27,230 bases of DNA from contig JBGTGG010000171.1 in NCBI GenBank assembly GCA_041746855.1, positions 1 through 27,230 on the forward strand, written 5' to 3'. The position numbers and the translations under genes are program-made. A model generated the notes under the pieces. The model was not told the DNA's origin, did not search any database, and was given only the letters and a program-made list of their open reading frames with translations. This DNA comes from JBGTGG01 sp041746855. GTDB taxonomy: Bacteria > Bacteroidota > Bacteroidia > Cytophagales > Cyclobacteriaceae. Below are positions 8,712-15,201 of this stretch, piece after piece; the first letter of the stretch is position 1; every line of letters begins with the position of its first letter.

Positions 8712-9146
8712 TCAATTTGTTATGATTGAAGCATTTTTGAGGATAAAATTCATATGATCGACATCAGCATCATTCAAGTGAAGAGTACCTTTTACCACAA
8801 TAATCTGATCTGCTTTTAGTTTAGGATGTTTCGATGGAAACACTATCTCAGCTACGGATTCGGGGCCAGCACCCCCACAAAAAAAGCATTGTGAGTAGGG
8901 ATACTTTGAAAGTATAAGGGTATGGTTGTTCCCTAAGTCCATAGGCATATAGTGTCCGCGTAAGGTTACTTCCTTGCCTTCTAATGATTTGATTTTGCTA
9001 TCGAAAAATGGAATCAGAAAATACTCATCAAACTCTTTCAAAAACTTAGGAGAGAATTTAACTCTTGCAAAAGCCTCCCAGCCGTTGACGGCTTGCGCGT
9101 GAATATGAAGGGTGCTTACTAATAAAATGAGTACTATAAGTCTCAT
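8712..9146 (-). CDS. Exported DUF3299-like protein
   Basis: This 144-residue protein has a signal peptide (MRLIVLILLVSTLHIHAQA). The mature domain contains LEGKEVTLRGHYMPMD and SQCFFCGGAGPESVAEIVF, a pattern close to the DUF3299 family, whose members are small periplasmic OB-fold-like proteins often found in metal or redox operons. CFFC (87-90) could bind metal or be redox active. The frame continues upstream to a GTG at 9170, but the ATG at 9146 overlaps the stop of the MerC gene in an ATGA arrangement (9143-9146) and places the signal peptide at the N-terminus, so it is the chosen start. The function is unknown; a role in zinc handling is inferred from the operon. Confidence 0.83.
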   Translation of the reverse strand: MRLIVLILLVSTLHIHAQAVNGWEAFARVKFSPKFLKEFDEYFLIPFFDSKIKSLEGKEVTLRGHYMPMDLGNNHTLILSKYPYSQCFFCGGAGPESVAEIVFPSKHPKLKADQIIVVKGTLHLNDADVDHMNFILKNASIITN

Positions 9147-9532
9147 ATTCCAGTATGGTGTTTTTGACACAGTTTGTAATTGATAAAATGTGCCAGAGCA
9201 ATTGATAGGGCACCAATAGAGGTAAGAAGAGCTTCATATAGGCCGCTGTCTATGAATTGCCCTAGCAAAATCATGGCAAACCCTGTGATTAAAAACAGCA
9301 AGGCATTCAACTTTTGATGATGCCTGAAATAGGAAGGTAATAATGAGAAACATCCAACAATACTGCTAATACCAAGGATGCTATATTCAATAGTCTTATT
9401 TTCCAAAAATGATAAAGCACCAAACGCGGAGAATGACAAGAGCATGGGTACGGCAATACAGTGTACGGCACAAATTGCTGACGCCCAAAAGCCTGTGGTA
9501 TCTAGGGAGGGTTGGATAAAAAATGATTTCAT
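9143..9532 (-). CDS. MerC-domain inner-membrane protein
   Basis: Counting from the ATG at 9532 (129 residues), the protein has four predicted membrane helices: about 13-34, 47-66, 75-93 and 98-117. The first helix carries the MerC-type metal motif CAVHC (21-25) in the context ASAICAVHCIAVP. His-rich ends (RHHQK, QKHH) add possible ligands. MerC proteins move Hg(II) in mer operons; in Bacteroidota the MerC-domain protein commonly sits with COG0523 and TonB receptor genes and no mer genes, pointing to another soft metal, most likely zinc (inference). The frame extends to a GTG at 9595, but that would place 21 polar residues ahead of the conserved start and run through the folded element at 9571-9648. 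Confidence 0.88.
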   Translation of the reverse strand: MKSFFIQPSLDTTGFWASAICAVHCIAVPMLLSFSAFGALSFLENKTIEYSILGISSIVGCFSLLPSYFRHHQKLNALLFLITGFAMILLGQFIDSGLYEALLTSIGALSIALAHFINYKLCQKHHTGI

Positions 9533-9570
9533 GTTAGTAAAGTTCTTGATGATGTGAAAATCAAAATATA

Positions 9571-9648
9571 GACTGGGACAACTCTTTCGTTGCACCGGAA
9601 CGTAACCTGGCTTACCTAAAACCTAATGAGAACACATTCCGCCCAGTC
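9571..9648 (-). ncRNA. Candidate structured leader/attenuator upstream of merC
   Basis: The 130-base gap between the lipoprotein and merC genes contains nested complementarity. An outer stem pairs GACTGGG (9571-9577) with CCCAGTC (9642-9648). An adjoining stem pairs CGGAA (9596-9600) with TTCCG (9637-9641). A side hairpin CAAC/GTTG (9579-9582/9589-9592) and an inner hairpin GTAA/TTAC (9602-9605/9612-9615) complete a three-way-junction-like fold. On the minus strand the outer stem is followed by a U-rich tract (TATATTTTGATTTT), so it could act as an attenuator, processing site or stability element. It does not match a riboswitch class I can recognise. The pairing is seen in the sequence; the function is inference. 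Confidence 0.45.
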
Positions 9649-9662
9649 CATAATTACTTCAA

Positions 9663-10295
9663 TCAATTAACATTGATTGTAAATGTCAGATCGATGTCAG
9701 ACTCACCTGTGTTTGATGATGAAGTAGCTGATTTTAAATCTGGCTGATGCTTAAGTATTACACGGAAAGTCCCTGATGCCGTGGCGGCAGCGGTTGTCCA
9801 TGATGTACTCAAGCCAAGAGGCAAACCATTTTCATCTTCATCATTGTAATTCACTGCATCTGCGCGAGTGTCAATGTTTCCATTACCTGTAGGATTAGAA
9901 AATACATTGTTTGTCCAGCCAAAGAAGAACATATGTTCATCACCTTCTTCTTCTACTTCAGCGGTTATATCGTACTCCTCTTCAGAAGGATCAGCCAGTC
10001 CATTGATTAATTCTATCGTAAGTGTATAAGCCTTATTGGTAACCAGATTAATAGGACCATCCACCGTTAAGTCTTGAACACCTTCACCATCTGGATCAGT
10101 GGCTGTATCGGTCACAGTAGTTCCTCCACCTGTTGGTGTAAAGGTCAGTGTGGCCTCTGTAATTAACTCAGGAGTATCCTCCTTTTTTGGATCATCATCC
10201 TCACATCCCGACAATAGTGCCATTGAGGATATAAGAATACCAGTGATCAACAAGCGAATTGAATTGCGAGTAATTAGAAATTGTTTGTGTTTCAT
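9663..10295 (-). CDS. Lipoprotein of the 'type 1 periplasmic binding fold superfamily' annotation group
   Basis: This 210-residue lipoprotein has lipobox LLSGC with Cys31 lipidated, followed by an acidic run EDDDPKKED as in surface-exposed Bacteroidota lipoproteins. The body is beta-rich, with TATLTFTPTGGGTTVTDTATDPDG, an acidic EEEGDEHMFFFGW segment and a C-terminal strand set. Proteins of this pattern are usually annotated in Bacteroidota as 'type 1 periplasmic binding fold superfamily protein' and sit just downstream of a TonB receptor. It begins 18 bases after the receptor stop. It may assist metal capture at the outer membrane, with the Asp/Glu/His patches as ligands; this is inference. 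Confidence 0.85.
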   Translation of the reverse strand: MKHKQFLITRNSIRLLITGILISSMALLSGCEDDDPKKEDTPELITEATLTFTPTGGGTTVTDTATDPDGEGVQDLTVDGPINLVTNKAYTLTIELINGLADPSEEEYDITAEVEEEGDEHMFFFGWTNNVFSNPTGNGNIDTRADAVNYNDEDENGLPLGLSTSWTTAAATASGTFRVILKHQPDLKSATSSSNTGESDIDLTFTINVN

Positions 10296-10313
10296 GATTA
10301 ATTATAGTTTAGT

Positions 10314-12734
10314 TTAAAATGTACATTTGAAAGAAAGAATTAGGTTTGTTCCCAAATCATCAGCATAGTACCTGAATCGATTCGTATATTCTCGGTACTT
10401 TGCATTGAGCGTGTTTTCAGAGGTTACTCTAAAATCATACTTCATCTTTTCCCCATGTAGGGATACACCTGCTGAAATATTCCAAAGCCAGTAGGCATCA
10501 GGAGCGTCCATAAAATCGAAATTATCTTTGATCCCTTGAAGTGGATCGGTGTCATTCTCAATAGCTTCCTGAAACTCACGAACGGTAATCGTGCGTGGCG
10601 CGCGATATTGTTTATCAATAAATTTCACTTTTGATTCAACAAAGAAATTTCCAGCGTTAGCAACTGAGGAACTTTGATAACGTAAAGCCGCTTCGTAGCG
10701 GTTTGAAGGAATGAAAACGAGGTAGTCTTTATTTGTTTCATCCGAAGCACGTAGAAGTGCTGCTTTGGTATTTACTTTCCAGTGAGGGTTTATACTCCAT
10801 ATTCCTGAAAGATCAGCACCTAAAAAGAGTGCATCTGTTTGCGTGTAGCGAAAATAGGGATATACGCCTCTTACATTTTGTGTAATACCTGTTGGACGTA
10901 AATAGATATAGTTAAAAATGTAGTTAGCATAGACCGTAGCATCCAGCGTGAAATTTTTCCACTGCCTCTGATAGCTGCTCACCCACTTTACAGCTTGTTC
11001 GGTGTTGAAGGAAACATCATCAATGTCCATCACTTCATTTGTGGTGTCGTTTAAAAGTAAACCATACTCAATAGCGGCAGCGCTTTGGTGCGTGCCTAAA
11101 CTGTATAGCTCAGCCACGTGTGGTGGTCGCCATGCACTACTTATATTCATGCTTAGCACTTGATTTGCCTTTAGTTGGAGAGTGGCTCCAATGGTAGTGC
11201 TTGCGTTATGAAAGTTTGAAGTGGTTTTATATAAGGAGTTTTTAAAATCATAGCCTGTTACATTGTAGAGTCGGTAGTCATAGCGAGCACCAATATCTAC
11301 CGTCAGGTTTTTGAAAAAGTATTTATTAATGCCAAATACTCCTGTTGTCAAAGAAGTAAAATTGGGAATGAAAGGAATACGTTGTGTACCGAAGATGTTA
11401 TCGTTATCCTGAAACATCCCATTAATACCAAAGCAAGTAGTACGTTTGTCACTCCTGCTTATTTCAAGTTCTGCTTCTACTGTATGCGTATTGAGTTTTA
11501 AATCTATCGAGGGAATACTTGAAAGACCTCCAATTCGTATATCAAATTCTTTACGGTTGTTATTTTGAAATGCATATTGAACCCTCCACTCACCAAGAGA
11601 AGACTGTATGTGCCCGTTAATCTTTAAGAGGTTGTGACTTACTTCTTGACGCGGCTCTCCTATGTTGTAGCTAAAATCTGAAGTATATTGAGGTGGAGTT
11701 CGCTCCATTGCGTTAACCAAATCATCAAGATTGCTTACAGACGTCCCTTTTAAAATCCCAAGCTCTGTACTAAAATGACTAAAGAATACTTCAACCCCTT
11801 TGTGCTCATTGTGGTAGCCCGTTGCTACAGAAAAATTTAATTCTTTCACTCCAGTGTTCGTAAGCATGTAGTCTGGAGATGTGAAATCCCCAGCGCGTTT
11901 CGTTGTCCCCTGCACACGCCATCCTAAGCCAGTTAAACCTTTAACTCCTCCTTCCAGCGTTCCTGATAGGGTGCCCGATCTTCCATTGCTTTGTATTACT
12001 GTATTGAATGATCCGCCCAAACCTGCCTTCTCAGGCAAGGGTGGTGGATTAATTACAATAACACCGCCCAGTGCATCAGTGCCATATTTGATGGCCGATG
12101 CATCCTTGATCACTACAATATTTGAAGCCACAAAGGGATCAATTTCGGGAGCATGCTCTGCACCCCACTGTTGACCTTCCTGTCGGATACCATAATTTAA
12201 AATAAGGATGCGCTGACTGTGAACCCCATGAATAACAGGTTTGAAAATGCCAGGGCCTGATTGAATTGTATTAACGCCTGGTAATTCTCTTAATGACTCC
12301 CCCAATGTTTTTCCGGCTGTCTCCGTGAGTTGCTTTTCCGTAAGCGTAGAAAAATTCTGAACATGCTCAGTGTTTAACAGTCTTTCCTTGACAACAACTT
12401 CATTGAGTTGTGTCACATCTGTTTCTAATTGCACTGTGCGCTCAATGTCATCGTCTACAAAAATTGGGAACCTCTGTGTTTTGTATCCAACAAATTGAAT
12501 TGTTACTTGGTATTCACCTTGACACAGATTGTTAAAACTGAATTTGCCAGCTTCGTTTGTTATTATTCCAGATACTGGCGTTGTCGCAAGCATAATGGAT
12601 GCACCATTTAGTGGCCTCCCAGCTTCAGACAAGATAATGCCAGAGAATTTCGAACGGCAATTTTGCTGTCCGAAACCTTGAAATGCGATAGATAAAACTA
12701 TCATCATGAGTGATAGCAGCTTTCGATAAAACAT
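10314..12734 (-). CDS. TonB-dependent outer-membrane receptor, ZnuD-like (zinc)
   Basis: This complete 806-residue receptor has a signal peptide (1-22), a carboxypeptidase-regulatory-like beta-sandwich at about 30-105 (GRPLNGASIM...FVGYKTQRFPI), a plug domain at about 124-230 (LRELPGVNTIQSG, then IVVIKDASAIKYGTDALGGVI), and a 22-strand-type barrel ending in the terminal aromatic Phe needed for outer-membrane insertion. The plug carries a His/Glu-containing segment (QQWGAEHAPEIDP) as in ZnuD-type receptors. Its position as the second gene behind a Zur-type operator, upstream of COG0523, MerC and Fur-family genes, supports zinc or a zinc complex as substrate (inference). The start at 12734 is an ATG, 87 bases after the His-rich gene stop. 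Confidence 0.92.
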   Translation of the reverse strand: MFYRKLLSLMMIVLSIAFQGFGQQNCRSKFSGIILSEAGRPLNGASIMLATTPVSGIITNEAGKFSFNNLCQGEYQVTIQFVGYKTQRFPIFVDDDIERTVQLETDVTQLNEVVVKERLLNTEHVQNFSTLTEKQLTETAGKTLGESLRELPGVNTIQSGPGIFKPVIHGVHSQRILILNYGIRQEGQQWGAEHAPEIDPFVASNIVVIKDASAIKYGTDALGGVIVINPPPLPEKAGLGGSFNTVIQSNGRSGTLSGTLEGGVKGLTGLGWRVQGTTKRAGDFTSPDYMLTNTGVKELNFSVATGYHNEHKGVEVFFSHFSTELGILKGTSVSNLDDLVNAMERTPPQYTSDFSYNIGEPRQEVSHNLLKINGHIQSSLGEWRVQYAFQNNNRKEFDIRIGGLSSIPSIDLKLNTHTVEAELEISRSDKRTTCFGINGMFQDNDNIFGTQRIPFIPNFTSLTTGVFGINKYFFKNLTVDIGARYDYRLYNVTGYDFKNSLYKTTSNFHNASTTIGATLQLKANQVLSMNISSAWRPPHVAELYSLGTHQSAAAIEYGLLLNDTTNEVMDIDDVSFNTEQAVKWVSSYQRQWKNFTLDATVYANYIFNYIYLRPTGITQNVRGVYPYFRYTQTDALFLGADLSGIWSINPHWKVNTKAALLRASDETNKDYLVFIPSNRYEAALRYQSSSVANAGNFFVESKVKFIDKQYRAPRTITVREFQEAIENDTDPLQGIKDNFDFMDAPDAYWLWNISAGVSLHGEKMKYDFRVTSENTLNAKYREYTNRFRYYADDLGTNLILSFKCTF

Positions 12735-12766
12735 CAGAAGATGGAAGTAATGGAAATAGACCCATG

Positions 12767-12787
12767 CTAATGGTTAGCAAACCAATT
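12767..12787. repeat. Short inverted repeat in the leader of the zinc receptor
   Basis: TGCTAA and TTAGCA are separated by TGG within the gap between the His-rich gene and the TonB receptor. It could be a small hairpin in the mRNA, tuning the receptor relative to the first gene, or chance. It does not have the TGCAA-n5-TTGCA form of the main operator, so I do not call it a second Zur box. Confidence 0.25.
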
Positions 12788-12821
12788 GCACAAAACAGCA
12801 CTCGCAATGAGTGTGGAGATA

Positions 12822-13232
12822 TTAACTAACGGGAGGAGCCCTGCCGGGAGATTGGAAATCAATTCCTTCTATGTAGCGTTCAAAAGAATTGGAAGAAGAA
12901 ACAACGCAGAATGTACGCTGGAATGTTATCGTACTGATTTCAGCTAGCTGGTTGTTGTTTAACTGAACATCACAAATGGAGCACTTTTCTTCATTAACAA
13001 GGTGAGAGTCGTGATTGCACCCACCGTCACGTTCCTGGTGATATAAAGTGATATGACAATGATCTGCTTCATTCTGTTCTGTGTGAAGCACAGTGGCCTC
13101 ATGCTGGTGAAAGAGGCTGTGGAATGATTCAACGTTGAATGACCCCAGCAAATACAGGAAAAGCAATGAAATAACCGCCCAGCCTTTTAACAGGGTGAGA
13201 ACAGTTCGCGCTATTTTCCTTTTTGAAGCCAT
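12822..13232 (-). CDS. Small His/Cys-rich membrane-anchored protein, first gene of the zinc operon
   Basis: Counting from the ATG at 13232, the product has 136 residues: a basic N-terminus, one hydrophobic segment (about 17-31) acting as signal or anchor, then an extracytoplasmic part very rich in metal ligands (FHSLFHQHE, DHCHITLYHQ, GCNHDSH, and CSIC at 84-87). I do not recognise a named family; small proteins like this are often the first gene before metal TonB receptors in Bacteroidota. It probably binds zinc in the periplasm (inference). The frame also allows a TTG at 13277, but that lies inside the palindromic operator, so the ATG at 13232 is chosen, 33 bases from the operator. Confidence 0.8.
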   Translation of the reverse strand: MASKRKIARTVLTLLKGWAVISLLFLYLLGSFNVESFHSLFHQHEATVLHTEQNEADHCHITLYHQERDGGCNHDSHLVNEEKCSICDVQLNNNQLAEISTITFQRTFCVVSSSNSFERYIEGIDFQSPGRAPPVS

Positions 13233-13264
13233 TTTGGAATTCGAATGCAACGTAATAAGAATTA

Positions 13265-13295
13265 TTCTCAAATGCAATAGTGTTGCATTTGAGAA
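13265..13295 (-). promoter_or_regulatory. Zur/Fur-type operator
   Basis: There is a perfect 13-base inverted repeat around a 5-base spacer: TTCTCAAATGCAA, then TAGTG, then TTGCATTTGAGAA. The core TGCAA-n5-TTGCA is the kind of dyad bound by Fur-family repressors. It lies just upstream of the first gene of the operon that encodes a Fur-family protein (6637-7086). It is therefore the likely autoregulatory operator, where Zn-bound repressor would block transcription of the zinc genes. Confidence 0.8.
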
Positions 13296-13621
13296 ATTGG
13301 AAGCTCTTGTAGCAAGGTGGGAGATGGGTTTTTCTGGCTTTTGAGATTCTTCTTGTTTGTATTCTAATTTCAGCGTGCTGAAACTCTAAATTCTCTTGAC
13401 TTTGACCAGCCAATAATTGCTGCCTAATAAATGAATTCGTGAGAATCATAAATGATAATCCTAAAAGACGGTGATAGTTTTAGTAAGAGCTTCGCATTAA
13501 ATAAACTAGCCTTTGGTTTGATTCAATGATAAATTTGTGACAAAAAAATCAACTAGAAATTAATTGCTAGTTGAACATATTACTATTTTAGGCACAAAAA
13601 ATTACTAATTCGCTAAGATTT
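13296..13621. other. Divergent intergenic region between the zinc operon and the YkgJ-type gene
   Basis: This region holds the minus-strand promoter for the zinc operon next to the operator and the plus-strand promoter for the cysteine-cluster gene, but I cannot fix either -33/-7 pair with confidence. It also holds the inverted repeat listed at 13549-13574. Short frames across it have no coding character. It is A/T-rich, especially over 13500-13620. Confidence 0.6.
13549..13574 (-). terminator. Terminator-like hairpin reading toward the zinc operon
   Basis: An 8-base perfect stem TCAACTAG/CTAGTTGA with a 10-base loop is followed, on the minus strand, by a run of seven T. That is the form of an intrinsic terminator on the minus strand, although the stem is A/T-rich and weak and no minus-strand gene lies directly upstream. 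It could insulate the zinc operon from antisense reading, or be an operator for the divergent gene. Confidence 0.35.
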
Positions 13622-14233
13622 ATGATGTCTTGGAATAAAGTAGCACGAGAGGTTAAGAACGTTTACTTAGAGGTTGATCTAAAACTTAAAAACGAATCCA
13701 AAGTTTGTTCAAAAGGATGCTCTTTTTGCTGCTATCAGGTAATAAGGATGTTCCCAGTTGAAGAAGCTCCTATTTCAAAGTATGTCGAAGATCAACTAAG
13801 CTCTGAAATCAAGACCACAATAAAAGCGAACCTTGAAAAGTGGCTCAGTTTCTTGGATGATAACACTCCAAATAAGCAGTTGAATGAACATGACATCAAT
13901 GAATTTTCTAAAATTGCAGCAAGTCAAAAAATAGCCTGTCCTTTTTTGATAAATCATGAATGTTCGATTTATAAAGTACGTCCCTTGGTTTGCCGTACTC
14001 ATTACGTTAAGTATTCACCTGAACAATGCGAGATAGACTCATTAAGGGTAGGTGAACAAGAGGGACATAACCAGCAAAAGCATGCCTTTCAAGTATTTTC
14101 GAGAGTAGGACGGGAATTCTCAGGACAAGAATCCGGATGGAGGCTTTTACCCTACGCTATTGCGGAGACGTTTGGAATAAGAAGGCAATTTAAGGAAGTC
14201 TTATTACGTCCCATTTCTCTTATCTTCAAATGA
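13622..14233 (+). CDS. YkgJ-family cysteine-cluster protein (Zn/Fe-chelating domain)
   Basis: This 203-residue protein carries the cysteine pattern of the putative zinc- or iron-chelating domain (PF03692): an N-terminal CSKGCSFCC (Cys 29, 33, 36, 37) and, after a variable helical insert, ACPFLINHECSIYKVRPLVCR (Cys 106, 114, 124). The VRPLVCR ending is typical of the family. No signal peptide is seen, so it should be cytoplasmic. It is transcribed alone, divergent from the zinc operon. The molecular role of the family is poorly known. The start is the first of two adjacent ATGs (13622, 13625). Confidence 0.88.
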   Translation: MMSWNKVAREVKNVYLEVDLKLKNESKVCSKGCSFCCYQVIRMFPVEEAPISKYVEDQLSSEIKTTIKANLEKWLSFLDDNTPNKQLNEHDINEFSKIAASQKIACPFLINHECSIYKVRPLVCRTHYVKYSPEQCEIDSLRVGEQEGHNQQKHAFQVFSRVGREFSGQESGWRLLPYAIAETFGIRRQFKEVLLRPISLIFK

Positions 14234-14256
14234 AATAACTAACGTAGTATAAAAGG

Positions 14257-14282
14257 CAGACTAAAATTTCACATTTTGTCTG
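14257..14282 (+). terminator. Hairpin downstream of the YkgJ-type gene
   Basis: CAGAC-t-AAAAT pairs with ATTTT-GTCTG around a 5-base loop, with one bulged base, 24 bases after the stop codon. There is no U-run after it, so it is at best a weak terminator or mRNA 3'-end stabiliser. Confidence 0.35.
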
Positions 14283-14296
14283 TTCCACACGGAACA
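14281..14296. repeat. 16-base dyad TGTTCC-ACAC-GGAACA
   Basis: This is a perfect 6-base inverted repeat with a 4-base centre, immediately ahead of the repeat-rich leader of the phage-like cassette. Its outer arms match those of some ParB parS sites (TGTTCCACGTGGAACA), but the central CG step is replaced by ACAC. It is therefore not a clean parS and could equally be a small hairpin or operator. Confidence 0.35.
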
Positions 14297-14384
14297 TTCA
14301 TTCAAAATCATTTACATTCATTAACAATCCTTCATAAAGCTTAATAAAGCTACACAGTCATTCATTACCGTTAACAATCGTTAA
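14295..14384. repeat. CATTCATT / TTAACAATC repeat tract
   Basis: Three CATTCATT units occur at 14295, 14315 and 14359. The last two are each followed by AACAATC, directly in the second unit and as CCGTTAACAATC in the third. The third unit ends in the dyad TTAAC-AATC-GTTAA (14371-14384). The arrangement looks like iterated protein-binding sites in front of the cassette and could serve as operator, origin-like iterons or an old attachment region. No copy was seen at the right end of the cassette. Confidence 0.5.
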
Positions 14385-14390
14385 TCTGTG

Positions 14391-14416
14391 CTTTGGGGTC
14401 GCTACATCTTTGACCC
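14391..14416 (+). promoter_or_regulatory. Possible promoter directly before the cassette
   Basis: CTTTGGGGTCGCTACATCTTTG ends four bases before the first ATG. The TACATCTTTG part resembles the Bacteroidota -7 element TAnnTTTG with an enlarged spacer, and the nearest upstream TTG is too close for a standard -33 element. If it is used, the transcript would be almost leaderless. Confidence 0.35.
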
Positions 14417-14695
14417 ATGAACACAGCGATAAATCAAAATCATGGGATGGGCAATGGGATTGCCTTTCTTTTCGGAGCAGCATTTAATCTGCTGGCCAAC
14501 GTAAATCTTTTATTTCTTCTTGACTATGCGCTACAAGCTATTGTGGGTGGTATCATCTGTCTTGCATTCAAAATCATTGCTGATGTTTTCAGTCCGCTAT
14601 GGTTAAAGCATAAAGACCGAGTAAAAGACTTTGCAAAGCTAAAGAGGGTAAAGGGTCTTAGACTCAGAAGAAAGAAGCGCAATGATCAAGAGTAG
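14417..14695 (+). CDS. Small membrane protein with basic tail
   Basis: This 92-residue protein has two hydrophobic segments (about 13-36 and 40-57) and a strongly basic C-terminus (KRVKGLRLRRKKR). I do not recognise a family. It is the first gene of the cassette and overlaps the next gene by 14 bases. The shape (short, membrane-embedded, basic cytosolic or internal tail) suits a virion-membrane or nucleic-acid-contacting protein, but that is inference. Confidence 0.72.
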   Translation: MNTAINQNHGMGNGIAFLFGAAFNLLANVNLLFLLDYALQAIVGGIICLAFKIIADVFSPLWLKHKDRVKDFAKLKRVKGLRLRRKKRNDQE

Positions 14696-15167
14696 TCACC
14701 TATTGATCGGAGCCGGTACAGTAGCAGCCATCTACTTTGGTGGCAGCTACTTACTCAAACTGGGTAGACTTTCAAGTGAATTGGAATCTGAAACGAGAGT
14801 TTCTATTCACAAGGTAGACTTGAGTGGAATTGAACTCGCCATCCATGTGAAACTCAAAAATCCAAGCGGTGGAAGTATTCAGGTGAAGCATCCTTTTGTC
14901 AAGATGATTTATGCCGATAAGACCATAGCATCATCACAAGTAAAAGATATGAACCTAACTATTCCAAAATTCAGTGAAGTCAATCTTGATCCGATCAAAA
15001 TTAAGCTTGGATTCATAAGTCTGGCCACTACTGTACCGGGGCTTGTGAAAGAGTACAGAGAGACAGGTAAGCTCAACTTGATTGTACACACGGTAACAAC
15101 AATCAACGATAGTTTACCCTACACAAAAACTGATAATGTCACTTTAGGCGGAGGAAAAGAAGCATGA
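14682..15167 (+). CDS. LEA14/WHy-like membrane-anchored protein
   Basis: This 161-residue protein has an N-terminal membrane anchor (about 7-25) and a single beta-sandwich domain. The VDLSGIELAIHVKLKNPSGGSIQVKHP segment (45-71) fits the water-stress/hypersensitive-response (WHy) or LEA type-2 fold: strand, 'V.NP', strand, then 'V.....T......'. Such domains occur in desiccation proteins and in several phage and secretion contexts. The role here is unknown. The start overlaps the preceding gene. The similarity is at the pattern level only. Confidence 0.75.
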   Translation: MIKSSHLLIGAGTVAAIYFGGSYLLKLGRLSSELESETRVSIHKVDLSGIELAIHVKLKNPSGGSIQVKHPFVKMIYADKTIASSQVKDMNLTIPKFSEVNLDPIKIKLGFISLATTVPGLVKEYRETGKLNLIVHTVTTINDSLPYTKTDNVTLGGGKEA

Positions 15168-15201
15168 TCACCAGAGGGAAAGAGAAGAAAGGAAGAGGCG
15201 T

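Noticed and set aside
9533..9662. Cobalamin or other known riboswitch upstream of merC
   Set aside because: The expected conserved boxes of cobalamin, NiCo and yybP-ykoY riboswitches are not present; only generic pairing is seen.
12625..12807. 60-residue minus-strand ORF with a hydrophobic start
   Set aside because: Most of it overlaps the signal peptide and first domain of the TonB receptor in another frame; the hydrophobic look comes from the receptor leader region.
13129..13449. 106-residue minus-strand ORF and a 69-residue plus-strand ORF across the Zur operator
   Set aside because: They run through the palindromic operator and the His-rich gene and show no domain-like composition.
14281..14296. 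True ParB parS site
   Set aside because: The outer arms match but the central CACGTG-like core is replaced by CACACG, and no parA/parB genes are in the window.
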